A stretch of 64,000 nt of DNA, taken from positions 1 to 64,000 of the forward strand of contig DAOUMS010000015.1 of the NCBI GenBank assembly GCA_034409565.1, given 5' to 3'. Shown here piece by piece: positions 35,007 to 44,147 of this stretch; within the stretch, counting starts at the first letter, position 1; each line of letters begins with the position of its first letter. Below the pieces are notes generated by a model. The model saw nothing but the letters and a program-made list of their open reading frames with translations, searched no databases and had not been told where the DNA came from. The translations under genes and the position numbers were made by a program. Source of the stretch: E44-bin89 sp034409565 (lineage in GTDB: Bacteria; Chloroflexota; Dehalococcoidia; Dehalococcoidales; RBG-16-60-22).

Positions 35007-35828
35007 ATGGGAGAACGACTTAAAGACAGGGTGGCCATCATTACTGGTGCCGGCTCAATCATGGCCGGGACGGGCAACGGCAAGGCAACCGCTATCATCT
35101 TTGCCCGGGAAGGCGCCAAAATCATGGCCGTTGACTATAAGCTTGAAGCCGCCGAGGAAACCAGACGCATCATCGAACAGGAAGGTGGCACTTGCCTTCC
35201 CTTCTACGCCGATGTTTCCAGAGCCAGCGACTGCCAGAAGATGGTCGAGACCTGCGTCGAGAAGTTCGGCCGGGTTGACATCCTGCACAATAACGTGGGG
35301 ATGGGCGGCTATGCCGGCCCGGTAGAGCTGGCGGAGGAAATCTGGGACAAGACCATGGCCGTCAACCTGAAAAGCATGTTCCTTACCTGTAAATATGTTC
35401 TGCCCTATATGGAAAAACAGGGTAAAGGCGTCATTGTCAATATCGCCTCACTCAGCGGCATCAGGTGTCAGCCGGCACCGTCGCTGGCTTACTCAGTGAG
35501 CAAGGCCGGGGTAATTGCCCTCACCCGGGAAGTGGCCATTCAGTATGCCGCCAAGGGCATCCGCTGCAATGCCATTCTGCCCGGGCTGATGAAGACCCCG
35601 ATGGTCGAGTACTACAACCCTGATGCCTACGGCGACGGTAGCGTGGAACTGATGTGGCAGCGGCGTGATGCCATGTGCCCCACCGGCAAGCAGGGCGAAT
35701 CGTGGGATGTGGCTTACGCTGCCCTCTTCCTCGCTTCCGATGATTCAAAGTACACCACCGGGACGACCTTGCTGGTTGACGGGGGCCTTGCCCAGACCAT
35801 GCGGTCGTGGTCGCCGGAAAAGAAATAG
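35007..35828 (+). CDS. Short-chain dehydrogenase/reductase, tandem copy 2
   Basis: A 273-residue SDR with cofactor loop GAGSIMAGTGNGKA and catalytic Tyr-x3-Lys in YSVSKAG. It starts 31 bases after copy 1, behind AAAAGGAGAGG. It is closer to copy 1 in its C-terminal half (both have a DDSKYxTGTTL segment) but shares DYKLEAAEET-type residues with copy 3, indicating mosaic relationships. Probably expressed with its neighbours and acting on related alcohols or ketones. Confidence 0.88.
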   Translation: MGERLKDRVAIITGAGSIMAGTGNGKATAIIFAREGAKIMAVDYKLEAAEETRRIIEQEGGTCLPFYADVSRASDCQKMVETCVEKFGRVDILHNNVGMGGYAGPVELAEEIWDKTMAVNLKSMFLTCKYVLPYMEKQGKGVIVNIASLSGIRCQPAPSLAYSVSKAGVIALTREVAIQYAAKGIRCNAILPGLMKTPMVEYYNPDAYGDGSVELMWQRRDAMCPTGKQGESWDVAYAALFLASDDSKYTTGTTLLVDGGLAQTMRSWSPEKK

Positions 35829-35858
35829 TGAATGAGAAATGAGATAGGAGGACTAAAA

Positions 35859-36662
35859 ATGGGAGATAGACTGAAAGGCAAAGTGGCCATTGTTACCGGA
35901 GCCGGTTCTGTCCTTCCCGGCATGGGCAACGGCAAAGCAACGGCCATCGTCTTCGCCCGGGAAGGTGCCCGGGTCATGGCCGTTGACTATAACCTGGAGG
36001 CCGCCGAGGAAACCAAGAAAATGATTGACCAGGAAGGCGGCGAGTGCGTCACCTTCCAGGCCGATGTTTCCAGAGCCAGCGACTGCCAGAAGATGTTCGA
36101 GGCCTGCATCAAGAAGTTCGGCCGGATTGATATCCTGCACAACAATGTGGGTATCGGGCAGTGGGGCGGTGTCCTCGATACCACAGAAGAGACCTGGGAC
36201 AAGGTGATGACGGTGAACGTGAAGAGCATGTTCCTCACCTGCAAATACGTCATCCCCTATATGTTGAAGCAGGGAGGGGGTTCCATCACCAATATCGCCT
36301 CGGTGGGGGGCATACGTTTCACCCTGCCCAACTGCGCCTACGCAACGTCAAAGTCAGCCATTTTTGGCCTTGCCAGAGACATCGCGCTTGAGTTCGCCAA
36401 CAAGGGCATCCGCTGCAACACCATACTACCCGGGCTGATGAAGACACCGCAGGCCCAGTACTACAACAAGGACGCCTGGGCGGGGGGCGATGTGGAAGAA
36501 ATGTGGCGCCGCCGTGACGCCATGTGCCCCATGGGCCGGCAGGGTGAAGGCTGGGACGTGGCCAACGCCGCCCTTTTCCTGAACTCTGACGAGGCGAAGT
36601 ACGTCACCGGGACCACCGTGCTGGTTGACGGAGGTATCTCGCAGACCATCCGGTCATGGTAA
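35859..36662 (+). CDS. Short-chain dehydrogenase/reductase, tandem copy 3
   Basis: A 267-residue SDR with cofactor loop GAGSVLPGMGNGKA and catalytic Tyr-x3-Lys in YATSKSA. The ATG at 35859 is chosen because ATAGGAGG sits nine bases upstream; an ATG at 35832 would lie almost against the previous stop and add nine residues not shared with the other copies. The active-site strand (IASVGGIRFTLPNC) differs most from copies 1 and 2, so this copy may have a different substrate. Confidence 0.88.
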   Translation: MGDRLKGKVAIVTGAGSVLPGMGNGKATAIVFAREGARVMAVDYNLEAAEETKKMIDQEGGECVTFQADVSRASDCQKMFEACIKKFGRIDILHNNVGIGQWGGVLDTTEETWDKVMTVNVKSMFLTCKYVIPYMLKQGGGSITNIASVGGIRFTLPNCAYATSKSAIFGLARDIALEFANKGIRCNTILPGLMKTPQAQYYNKDAWAGGDVEEMWRRRDAMCPMGRQGEGWDVANAALFLNSDEAKYVTGTTVLVDGGISQTIRSW

Positions 36663-36791
36663 CGAATTTCACTTTTTGGAAATGGGTATTATATAATAAT
36701 AAGGGCTGATTAAAACGTGTTGATGCTCAAACCATCGCTTCATTTCGTGCTTCTCGGTGTTTAATCCCAGTTTCAGTGGAGGAGATAACTT

Positions 36792-37751
36792 ATGGCTATT
36801 GCAAAGGAAAAGTTAATCTGGATTTTTCGCACCATGACCCGCATCAGACGGTTCGAGGAACATGTTGCCCGGGAGTTTGCTGACGGCAATATCCCCGGCA
36901 GCGTTCACCTCTACATCGGCGAGGAGGCGGTGGCGACGGGGGCAATTGCCCACCTGAAGAAAGAGGACTACATCATGAGTACTCACCGCGGACACGGGCA
37001 CCTTATCGCCAAGGGCGGCGAAACCAAGAAGATGATGGCGGAACTCTTTGCCAAGAAAACCGGCTACTGCCTGGGCAAAGGAGGCTCCATGCACATCGCC
37101 GACCTGGATATCGGCATGCTGGGCGCCGCCGGTATCGTCGGCTCGGGAATCCCCATTGCCTCCGGCGCCGGACTTTCCGCCAAACTGAGGGGCACTGACC
37201 AGGTCACCATCTGCTTCTTCGGCGACGGCGCCTCCAACATCGGCCGCTTCCACGAGGGCGTAAACCTGGCCTCCGTCTGGTCGCTACCGGTGGTCTTCAT
37301 CTGCGAGAATAACCTCTGGGCAGTTTCCGTGCCCACCAGCACTTCGCTGAATGTAGCTAACGTGGCCGACCGGGCTGCCGGCTATGGAATCCCAGGGGTG
37401 GTGGTTGACGGCATGGATGTTACGGCGGTCTATGAGGCGGCCGGGGAGGCGGTAACCAGGGCCAGAAACGGAAAGGGACCGACCCTGATTGAGGCCAAGA
37501 CATACCGCTACCGCGGCCACTTTGAGGGTGATTCCGGTACCTACCGCCCCAAAGAAGAGATTGAACAGTGGCTGCAGAGAGACCCCATCAAAAACTACAG
37601 GGAAAAGCTTACTGAGATGAAGGTGCTGACCGAAAAGCAAGCTGAAGATATTGATAAAGAAGCGCTTGCCGAAATGGATGAGGCGATGAAGTTCGCCCAG
37701 GAAAGCCCCTTCCCTGAGCCAGAAGAGGCTCTGGAAAACGTTTATACGTAG
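36792..37751 (+). CDS. Thiamine-diphosphate dehydrogenase E1 alpha subunit (AcoA/PdhA-like)
   Basis: A 319-residue E1 alpha subunit of the 2-oxoacid/acetoin dehydrogenase family. The ThDP-Mg motif runs from GDG at residues 144-146 to NN at 173-174, and the conserved STHRGHGH and HIAD segments line the active site. Shine-Dalgarno GGAGGAG precedes the ATG. The beta subunit follows after 9 bases. No E2 (lipoyl acyltransferase) or E3 gene is nearby, so the alpha-beta pair may act alone or with components encoded elsewhere. Acetoin is the commonest substrate of this subgroup, but this is not shown here. Confidence 0.9.
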   Translation: MAIAKEKLIWIFRTMTRIRRFEEHVAREFADGNIPGSVHLYIGEEAVATGAIAHLKKEDYIMSTHRGHGHLIAKGGETKKMMAELFAKKTGYCLGKGGSMHIADLDIGMLGAAGIVGSGIPIASGAGLSAKLRGTDQVTICFFGDGASNIGRFHEGVNLASVWSLPVVFICENNLWAVSVPTSTSLNVANVADRAAGYGIPGVVVDGMDVTAVYEAAGEAVTRARNGKGPTLIEAKTYRYRGHFEGDSGTYRPKEEIEQWLQRDPIKNYREKLTEMKVLTEKQAEDIDKEALAEMDEAMKFAQESPFPEPEEALENVYT

Positions 37752-37760
37752 GAGACAGGA

Positions 37761-38741
37761 ATGAGAGAGATAAATTTCCGACAGGCGATTGGCGAAGCCC
37801 TGGACGAAGAAATGGCCAGAGACCCCTCTGTGTTCATCATCGGTGAAGACGTGGGGCCAATGGGCGGCCTTATGGGTGAAATCGGCGGCCTGTATCAGAA
37901 ATACGGCATAGACCGGGTCCGGGATACTCCCCTTTCCGAGGCGGCTATCCTCGGCGCTGCCATCGGTTCCGCCATCACCGGGATGAGGCCGATTGCCAGG
38001 ATGAGGTTCGCTGACTTTCTGGGGGTGGCCTGGGATGAAATCATGAACCAGATGACCAAGATGAAGTACATGTTTGGCGGCAAAATCAAGATGCCCCTGA
38101 CCATGGACGCCCTCTGCGGCGCCGGCCGACGTTCCGCCGCCCAGCACTCCCAGAGCATCGAAGGCATGATGATGACCATCCCGGGACTGAAGATTGTCCT
38201 GCCCTCCAATGCCTATGACGCCAAGGGGCTGCTCAAGACCGCCATCAGGGATGATAACCCAGTTATGTTCTTCGAGCACAAGTTCCTGATGTGGGCCGGA
38301 CCCAAAAGCGAGGTGCCGGATGAGGAATACCTCATCCCCTTCGGTCAGGCAGATATCAAGCGGGAAGGCAGCGATGTTACCGTGGTCGCCACGGCCGCCA
38401 TGGTAACCAAAGCGCTGAATGCCGCGGAAACACTGCAGAAAGAAAAGGGCGTCAGCCTGGAATTAATCGACCCTCGCACCATCGTCCCCTTCGATAAAGA
38501 GACGGTGCTGAAATCGGTGCAGAAGACGGGTCGTCTGGTTGTCTTTACCGAGGAGTGCCGGACGGGCAGTTTTGCCGGCTACATGGCGGCAATCGTGGCC
38601 GATGAAGGCTTCGATTATCTTGATGCCCCGATTAAACGGGTTAACGCGCCGGATACACCGGTGCCGTACGGGGTAATCATGGAAGACTTCTGGATTCCCA
38701 ATGAAGAAAAACTGATCAAGGCCATAAACGAGATACTGTAA
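37761..38741 (+). CDS. Thiamine-diphosphate dehydrogenase E1 beta subunit (AcoB/PdhB-like)
   Basis: A 326-residue partner of the preceding alpha subunit, with the family-typical DVGPMGG and TPLSEAAILG segments (the latter includes the ThDP-activating Glu region), the GRRSAAQHSQS stretch and the C-terminal VTGPDTP-like RVNAPDTPVPY segment. Spacing of 9 bases and TAGGAGAC site indicate cotranscription and stoichiometric synthesis. A terminator follows at 38808-38852, closing the operon without an E2 or E3 gene. Confidence 0.9.
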   Translation: MREINFRQAIGEALDEEMARDPSVFIIGEDVGPMGGLMGEIGGLYQKYGIDRVRDTPLSEAAILGAAIGSAITGMRPIARMRFADFLGVAWDEIMNQMTKMKYMFGGKIKMPLTMDALCGAGRRSAAQHSQSIEGMMMTIPGLKIVLPSNAYDAKGLLKTAIRDDNPVMFFEHKFLMWAGPKSEVPDEEYLIPFGQADIKREGSDVTVVATAAMVTKALNAAETLQKEKGVSLELIDPRTIVPFDKETVLKSVQKTGRLVVFTEECRTGSFAGYMAAIVADEGFDYLDAPIKRVNAPDTPVPYGVIMEDFWIPNEEKLIKAINEIL

Positions 38742-38807
38742 TTGCTATCCTGATTGCAGCGCGGTTCATATTCACAGTATCTTTTTACGGTTGAATTGAG
38801 CGCTATG

Positions 38808-38852
38808 AAAGGGGAAGGAATCAGCAAATAATTGTTGTCACCTTCCCTTTTT
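38808..38852 (+). terminator. Stem-loop terminator after the E1 alpha/beta genes
   Basis: AAAGGGGAAGG (38808-38818) pairs with CCTTCCCTTT (38841-38850) with one bulged G across a 22-base loop, followed by TT and TTGC. The stem and T-run support termination. Confidence 0.6.
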
Positions 38853-38873
38853 GCTTTGAATGGGAAAAACGGT

Positions 38874-38900
38874 TTGCGCTAATGGCGCCATCCGTATAAT
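38874..38900 (+). promoter_or_regulatory. Putative promoter of the split transketolase operon
   Basis: A consensus TATAAT at 38895-38900 is preceded by TTGCGC (38874-38879) with a short 15-base spacer. It follows directly after the upstream terminator and stands 36 bases before the transketolase start. Confidence 0.4.
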
Positions 38901-38935
38901 ATATTATCTAGCAAGCTACAGGAGGTATTTAAGCT

Positions 38936-39781
38936 ATGGCCCACGATGCAAAGTTGATTCAGAAGCTGGCCGAAAAAGCCAGGATTATCCGCCGGGGCGC
39001 GGTGGAAATGATTAAAGCCGGCGATTCAGGGTGGATAGGTGGCTCATTTTCACAGGCGGATATCATCGCCGCGCTGATGTTCCACCACATGAAGCACGAC
39101 CCCAAAAACCCGGACCTGAAGGACAGGGACCGGCTCATCGTCTCCAAGGCTCACTGCTGTGAGACGGTCTATGCCGCCCTCGGGGAATCGGGTTACTTCC
39201 CGAAGGAACTGTACCAGTCCTATGGCAAAATGGGGGCCACCCTGCAGGCGCATACGGAGCGGATTGTGCCGGGCATTGAATATTCTGGTGGCTCGCTGGG
39301 CGAGGGACTGTCCTTTGCCCTGGGTGAAGCGCTGGCGGCCCGCATTGATGCCCCCAAAGACTCGTCCGGTCGCCCTGCCCCCCGCTACCGTGTTTTCTGC
39401 ATTATCGGCGATGGAGAGAGCAATGAAGGGCAGGTATGGGAAGCAGTCATGGCAGCGAAACACTACCAGGTGGACAACCTCGTGGCTATCCTTGACCATA
39501 ACAAGTTCCAGTCCAGCGGCACGGTCGAAGAAAGGATGAACATGATGCCGTGGGTGAACAAATGGAAGGCCTTCGACTGGGATGCCACCGAGATTGATGG
39601 CCATGACTTCGAGGCTATCCTTACCGCCCTGGAAAATGCGGATAAGGTCGAGGGCAAGCCACACATCATCATCGCCCACACCACCAAGTGCAAGGGAGTG
39701 CCCTCTTTCGAGCACAAGAACCTGCACTTCTGCAAACTGTCCGATGAAATGTACGCCGAGGCGATGGAGGCACTCAAATAG
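38936..39781 (+). CDS. Transketolase, N-terminal (ThDP-binding) subunit
   Basis: A 281-residue protein equal to the N-terminal ThDP-binding half of transketolase. The cofactor motif is GDGESNEGQVWEA followed by LDHNKFQ, and the sugar-phosphate side has SKAHCCETVYAAL and HTER segments. The C-terminal half is the next gene, so the enzyme works as a heterotetramer. Split transketolases of this kind are used in several catabolic routes for unusual sugars besides the pentose phosphate pathway. AGGAGG precedes the start. Confidence 0.92.
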   Translation: MAHDAKLIQKLAEKARIIRRGAVEMIKAGDSGWIGGSFSQADIIAALMFHHMKHDPKNPDLKDRDRLIVSKAHCCETVYAALGESGYFPKELYQSYGKMGATLQAHTERIVPGIEYSGGSLGEGLSFALGEALAARIDAPKDSSGRPAPRYRVFCIIGDGESNEGQVWEAVMAAKHYQVDNLVAILDHNKFQSSGTVEERMNMMPWVNKWKAFDWDATEIDGHDFEAILTALENADKVEGKPHIIIAHTTKCKGVPSFEHKNLHFCKLSDEMYAEAMEALK

Positions 39782-39824
39782 TTAGCCTCGCGCCGATAAT
39801 AAAAAGACCACAAGGGAGCGAAAG

Positions 39825-40790
39825 ATGAAACAGGATTATGTGCTGGAACCACTTGGTGAAATGAAGACCATGTACCAGGCCTACCATGAGGAAATGGTAG
39901 AGCTGTCCAAGAAAAACGGCAAGATAGTGCTCCTGTACGGCGACTTCCCCCGCGGTGCCGCTGGTGAACTGTTCCAGAAAGAGCACCCCGACCGTATCTA
40001 TGACATGGGCATCGCCGAGGCAAACCTCATCACCACCGCCGCTGGCCTGGCGGGAGGCGGTTACCTGCCGTTCACTCACTGCCACAGCATCTTTGCCGTT
40101 GGCCGGGCGTATAACCAGATACGGCAGAACGTGGCCTTTGATAAATTAAATGTCAAGTTAGTCCTCTGCAACTCAGGTATGCTCTGGCCTTTTATGGGCG
40201 GTTCGCACCAGATTATTGAGGAAATCGCCGCCATGCGCGTTCTCCCCAATTTGGTGCTTGTTTCCCCCTCCGACCCCGTAGCAACGAAGAAAATGACCCG
40301 CGCCATCGCCGAGCATGTCGGCCCGGTAGCCCTGCGTATTTCCTTCCCACCCGTGCCCACCGTGTACCGTGATGACTTCCCGTTCACCCTGGGAAAGGCG
40401 GTGACACTGACCGATGGCAGCGACGCCACCATTATTTCCACCGGCATGATGCTCTCCGACGCCCTAGAAGCGGTTGACGCGCTGGCGAAAGAAGGCATCA
40501 AGGTACGCCTGCTGGATATGCACACGCTGAAGCCGCTTGATGCCGAGGCAATAATCAAGGCCGCCAGAGAGACTGGCGCCATCGTCACCGTGGAAGACAG
40601 CAGCATCCTTGGTGGCCTGGGCGGGGCGGTGACCGAGGTCGTGGCCGAGAATACGCCGGTCCCTGTGAAGCGGGTCGGCATCAAAGACCGCTTCGGCCAG
40701 TCAGGCACCGTACCGGAGCTGAAAGAAGAATATGAGATATCCGCCCGGCATATCGCCCAGGCGGTCAGGGAAGCGGTCAAGAAGAAATAG
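39825..40790 (+). CDS. Transketolase, C-terminal subunit
   Basis: A 321-residue pyrimidine-binding plus C-terminal domain protein that completes the transketolase encoded 43 bases upstream. The conserved MGIAEANLITTAAGLA segment carries the activating Glu, and GGLGGAVTEVVAE lies in the C-terminal domain. Heterodimer with the N-terminal half is expected. Distinguished from DXS by its short length and split arrangement. Confidence 0.92.
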   Translation: MKQDYVLEPLGEMKTMYQAYHEEMVELSKKNGKIVLLYGDFPRGAAGELFQKEHPDRIYDMGIAEANLITTAAGLAGGGYLPFTHCHSIFAVGRAYNQIRQNVAFDKLNVKLVLCNSGMLWPFMGGSHQIIEEIAAMRVLPNLVLVSPSDPVATKKMTRAIAEHVGPVALRISFPPVPTVYRDDFPFTLGKAVTLTDGSDATIISTGMMLSDALEAVDALAKEGIKVRLLDMHTLKPLDAEAIIKAARETGAIVTVEDSSILGGLGGAVTEVVAENTPVPVKRVGIKDRFGQSGTVPELKEEYEISARHIAQAVREAVKKK

Positions 40791-40828
40791 ACGGCAGTCC
40801 TGCCCCCTGCATCTTTTAAGGAGGAGGA

Positions 40829-41725
40829 ATGGAAAAACTCGGTTTTATCGGCCTGGGTCATATGGGTAAAGGCATGGCCTTGAACCTGGTCAAATCAGGT
40901 TATCCACTGACGGTCCACGACATCAGGCCCGAGCCTGTTCAGGAACTGGTGAAGGCCGGGGCCAAAGCGGCCGGTAACCCGCGCCAGGTGGCGGAGAATT
41001 CAGAGGTGGTCATCACCATGGTGACCTCATCACCGCACGTGGAGAAGATTATGTTCGGCCCTGATGGCGTTATCGCCGGGCTGAAAAAAGGCAACACCAT
41101 CATTGACATGAGCACCATTGACCCGATAGTGACCCGCAAGGTGGCGGCCGCCGCCGCCGAGAAGGGAATCGATATGCTGGATGCCCCGGTGAGCGGTGCT
41201 CCACCCAAAGCCGCCGATGGCACCCTCTCCATAATGGTGGGAGGGGAAAAAGAAGTCTTTGCCCGGTGCCGGCCAATCCTTGAGGTCATGGGGGAGAAAA
41301 TAATTCACGCTGGCGATACCGGCATGGGAGAGGTGGTCAAGCTGGCCAACAACCTGGCCGCGGCTATCAACGGCGTCGGCGTTTTTGAGGCATTCCTGTT
41401 CGGCGTCAAGCTCGGTGCCGACCCCAAGGTCCTCTACGAGGTCATCAGCGCCAGTTCCGGAGCTAGCTGGGTACTGCACACCAGGGTACCCTACCCCAAC
41501 GTTGTCCCCCAGAGCCCGGTAAACGAAGACTTTGCCCCCGGCTTTACCGCCGACCTGATGGCCAAAGACCTCGGCCTCATACTGTCTGCGGCCGAGGCAA
41601 CCAAAACCCCACTGCTGACGGGCAGCCTGGTCAGGCAGCTGGTCGAGAGCGCCAGGGCCAGGGGACTGGGCAGCAAGGACTGGTCAGTAACTGCCAGAAT
41701 AATACAGGAAATGGCCGGGGAATAA
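40829..41725 (+). CDS. 3-hydroxyisobutyrate dehydrogenase-like beta-hydroxyacid dehydrogenase
   Basis: A 298-residue NAD(P)-dependent beta-hydroxyacid dehydrogenase (3-hydroxyisobutyrate, tartronate semialdehyde or sulfolactaldehyde reductase-like). The Rossmann motif GLGHMGKGM is at the N-terminus, the substrate loop APVSGAPPKA follows, and the catalytic Lys lies in GEVVKLANNL. It is preceded by AAGGAGGAGG and follows the split transketolase by 38 bases. Members of this family reduce C3-C4 semialdehydes, fitting the aldolase and transketolase context. Confidence 0.9.
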   Translation: MEKLGFIGLGHMGKGMALNLVKSGYPLTVHDIRPEPVQELVKAGAKAAGNPRQVAENSEVVITMVTSSPHVEKIMFGPDGVIAGLKKGNTIIDMSTIDPIVTRKVAAAAAEKGIDMLDAPVSGAPPKAADGTLSIMVGGEKEVFARCRPILEVMGEKIIHAGDTGMGEVVKLANNLAAAINGVGVFEAFLFGVKLGADPKVLYEVISASSGASWVLHTRVPYPNVVPQSPVNEDFAPGFTADLMAKDLGLILSAAEATKTPLLTGSLVRQLVESARARGLGSKDWSVTARIIQEMAGE

Positions 41726-41840
41726 CTGGAAACCGCACACCCCGGTCAGTCAAGCCATCATAATTGAGAAGGTGAAAACCAGGCCGGATTTCTGGAGTGC
41801 TGGCGTCGATGACCGGCGTCAATGACAACACAAGACACAG

Positions 41841-41875
41841 AGCCCCCGTTTCACCTTACCCCAGCGGGGGCCTTT
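41841..41875 (-). terminator. Possible stem-loop at the convergent end of the amidase gene
   Basis: On the plus strand AGCCCCCG and CGGGGGCC form a GC-rich inverted repeat spanning the amidase stop codon. There is no long T-run on either side, so this is only a candidate terminator for the two convergent transcripts. Confidence 0.35.
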
Positions 41876-43301
41876 TGCCCTGCCACGGTGCCGCCTGTTC
41901 ATAGGCGGCGGCGGCTTTGAAGAGGGCGGCCTCGCCGTGGTGCCCGCCCACGATTTGCACGCCCACCGGCAGTCCCTTTTCCGTCTGGCCACAGGGCACG
42001 GAGAGCGCCGGATGGCCAGTCATGGTGATAGCGTAGGTCAGCATCGCCCAGTCAATGTAGTTGTCCATGGGCTTGCCGGCGATTTCGGTGGGGAACTTGG
42101 TCTCGGCGGTGAAGGGCGGGATTGGCGCCGTCGGTGTCAGCAACAGGTCATATTTGTCAAAGAATTTCTGCGCCCTGTTCCAGAGCTCCGAACGCTGCCG
42201 GTGCGCCCAGGCTATTTCCTCAACCGTCAGCTTTAGCCCCTGCTCGATATTGCCCGTCACCAGCGGATTCACCCGACGCCGGAACTCGGGGTCGTTGCGG
42301 TACTGCTCGCCGTACATGGCGACGAAGCGCACCCCGCGCAGGGTCAATGCCGTCTCTCTGGCACCGCTGAAATCAGGACAGTCCGCCACCACATCACCAC
42401 CGAGGTCGCGGAAGACAGTAATCGCCTTGCGTGCTTCTTGCAATACCACCGGGTCCACCGGCATCAGGTTCAGATTATCGCTCCAAGCTATTTTGAGCTT
42501 TCTGGCCTCGGGATTTTGCGCCGATTGCAGAAATGGAACTTCTTCCCAGGGCAGGGCCACCGGGCTTCTCTCATCGGGCCCGGACATCGCGTCCAGCAAC
42601 AGCGCGGTATCAGCTATGGTGCGGGCAATCGGCCCCTGCACCGCCAGGTCGTCCCAGTTGAGCAAGCTCGGGTAATCGGGCACTCTCCCGGGTGAAGGGC
42701 GCAACCCGACCACCCCGCAGAAAGTCGCTGGCAATCGCAGTGAGCCACCCAGGTCGCTGCCCGAGGCCAGCGGCCCGATGCCCGCGGCCACAGAAGCCGC
42801 CGCCCCGCCACTGGAACCACCGACGGTGTAAGCAGTGTTCCAGGGATTACGCGTTATGCCAAACACCTGATTGAAGGTGGAGGCACCGGCGGCAAATTCC
42901 GGCGTATTGGTCTTGCCCAGAATAATTCCGCCCTCTTTTTTCACCCGCGCCACCAGCAGTTCATCTGTATCGGGCACGAAGTTCTCATACAGCTTTGAGC
43001 CGTAGGTGGTGCGGATGCCGGCGGTCATGGTAACGTCTTTTATCGATACCGGGATTCCGGCCAGCAGCCCGACTTTACCACCTTTCATAATAGCCGACTC
43101 AACCTTCTTCGCTGCTGCCAGTGCCATCTCCGGCACGAGCGTACCATAGGCGTTTATTACTGGATTAACCTTTTCTATTCTTTCCAGAAATGTCTGTATC
43201 AACTCCACCGGAGAGATGACTTTCTTGCGGAGCATCTCTCTCAACTCCACCACCGGGGTAAAGCACAGGTCCTCAGTACTCAGGTTGCCTTTCACGGTCA
43301 C
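41856..43301 (-). CDS. Amidase signature family hydrolase
   Basis: A 481-residue amidase signature enzyme. The Ser-cisSer-Lys triad is visible: Lys in PVSIKDVTM and the serines in the VGGSSGGAAAS stretch. Related enzymes include aryl-amidases, aminohexanoate-dimer hydrolase and GatA; no GatB or GatC gene is nearby, and the C-terminal region differs from GatA, so a catabolic or detoxifying amidase is more likely. It is the last gene of a leftward set with an SDR, a zinc dehydrogenase and an LsrF-like aldolase. Confidence 0.9.
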   Translation of the reverse strand: MTVKGNLSTEDLCFTPVVELREMLRKKVISPVELIQTFLERIEKVNPVINAYGTLVPEMALAAAKKVESAIMKGGKVGLLAGIPVSIKDVTMTAGIRTTYGSKLYENFVPDTDELLVARVKKEGGIILGKTNTPEFAAGASTFNQVFGITRNPWNTAYTVGGSSGGAAASVAAGIGPLASGSDLGGSLRLPATFCGVVGLRPSPGRVPDYPSLLNWDDLAVQGPIARTIADTALLLDAMSGPDERSPVALPWEEVPFLQSAQNPEARKLKIAWSDNLNLMPVDPVVLQEARKAITVFRDLGGDVVADCPDFSGARETALTLRGVRFVAMYGEQYRNDPEFRRRVNPLVTGNIEQGLKLTVEEIAWAHRQRSELWNRAQKFFDKYDLLLTPTAPIPPFTAETKFPTEIAGKPMDNYIDWAMLTYAITMTGHPALSVPCGQTEKGLPVGVQIVGGHHGEAALFKAAAAYEQAAPWQGKRPPLG

Positions 43302-43336
43302 GATTCATTTCTCCCTTCTATTCACACGGTGAATAT

Positions 43337-44110
43337 TTAGAGCATGGCGACGGAAAAGCCACCATCCACGGGCAGCGCCGCACCGGTGACAAAATCAGAG
43401 GCCCGGCTGGCCAGGAAAACGGCGGTCCCGGCGAGGTCATCTGGCTCACCCCACCGCCCCGCCGGCGTGCGCAGGTTAACCCGCTCTTCCAGCTCTGGCA
43501 TGTCCTTTCTTGCCTGCCGGGTCAGGTCAGTATTGATGAACCCGGGCAGGATGGCATTTACCTGGATATTATCCTTTGCCCAGGCATTGGCCAGGCTGCG
43601 CATGAGCTGCACAATGCCACCCTTGCTGCTGGAGTAAAGTGTCAATTTGGGCGCACTGAAGATGGAGGTCATGGAGCCGGTGTTGATAATCTTGCCGCCG
43701 CCGGCCGCTTTCATTGCCGGGTAGACTGCCTTCGAACAGAGAAAGGCGCTTCTCAGGTTGATATCCAGTACTTCATCCCACTCTTCCACTGTATAATCCT
43801 GCGGGAGCTTGCGGATATTGGTGCCGGCATTATTGAACAGGATATCTATTTTCCCAAAAGTATCCAGCACCTTTTGCACCATGTCCTTTATCTGCTTCTC
43901 TTCCCTGACGTCCACCTTCACTCCAATCGCCCTCACGCCGAATTCGTTCTGGAGCCCTTTCACCGCCCCGGCCGTCTTGGTCTCATTGCGGGCGGCGATA
44001 GCCAGATTGGCCCCCGCTGAGGCCAGCCCGCGCGCTATCCCCAGACCGATGCCTCCATTGCCGCCGGTGACAATCGCCACCTTGCCTTTTAGATTGAATA
44101 GGTCTTTCAT
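43337..44110 (-). CDS. Short-chain dehydrogenase/reductase (gluconate/FabG-like)
   Basis: A 257-residue classical SDR with cofactor loop GGNGGIGLG, NNAG strand (FNNAGTN), Ser in NTGSMTS and catalytic Tyr-x3-Lys in YSSSKGG. It resembles 5-keto-D-gluconate and 2-deoxy-D-gluconate dehydrogenases more than the three tandem SDRs at 34-36.6 kb. An AGGAGGGGAG site precedes the ATG. It stands between the amidase and the zinc dehydrogenase in a leftward operon. Confidence 0.88.
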   Translation of the reverse strand: MKDLFNLKGKVAIVTGGNGGIGLGIARGLASAGANLAIAARNETKTAGAVKGLQNEFGVRAIGVKVDVREEKQIKDMVQKVLDTFGKIDILFNNAGTNIRKLPQDYTVEEWDEVLDINLRSAFLCSKAVYPAMKAAGGGKIINTGSMTSIFSAPKLTLYSSSKGGIVQLMRSLANAWAKDNIQVNAILPGFINTDLTRQARKDMPELEERVNLRTPAGRWGEPDDLAGTAVFLASRASDFVTGAALPVDGGFSVAML

Positions 44111-44147
44111 TTCTCCCCTCCTCTAATCAAAATTACTTTTATCTTAG

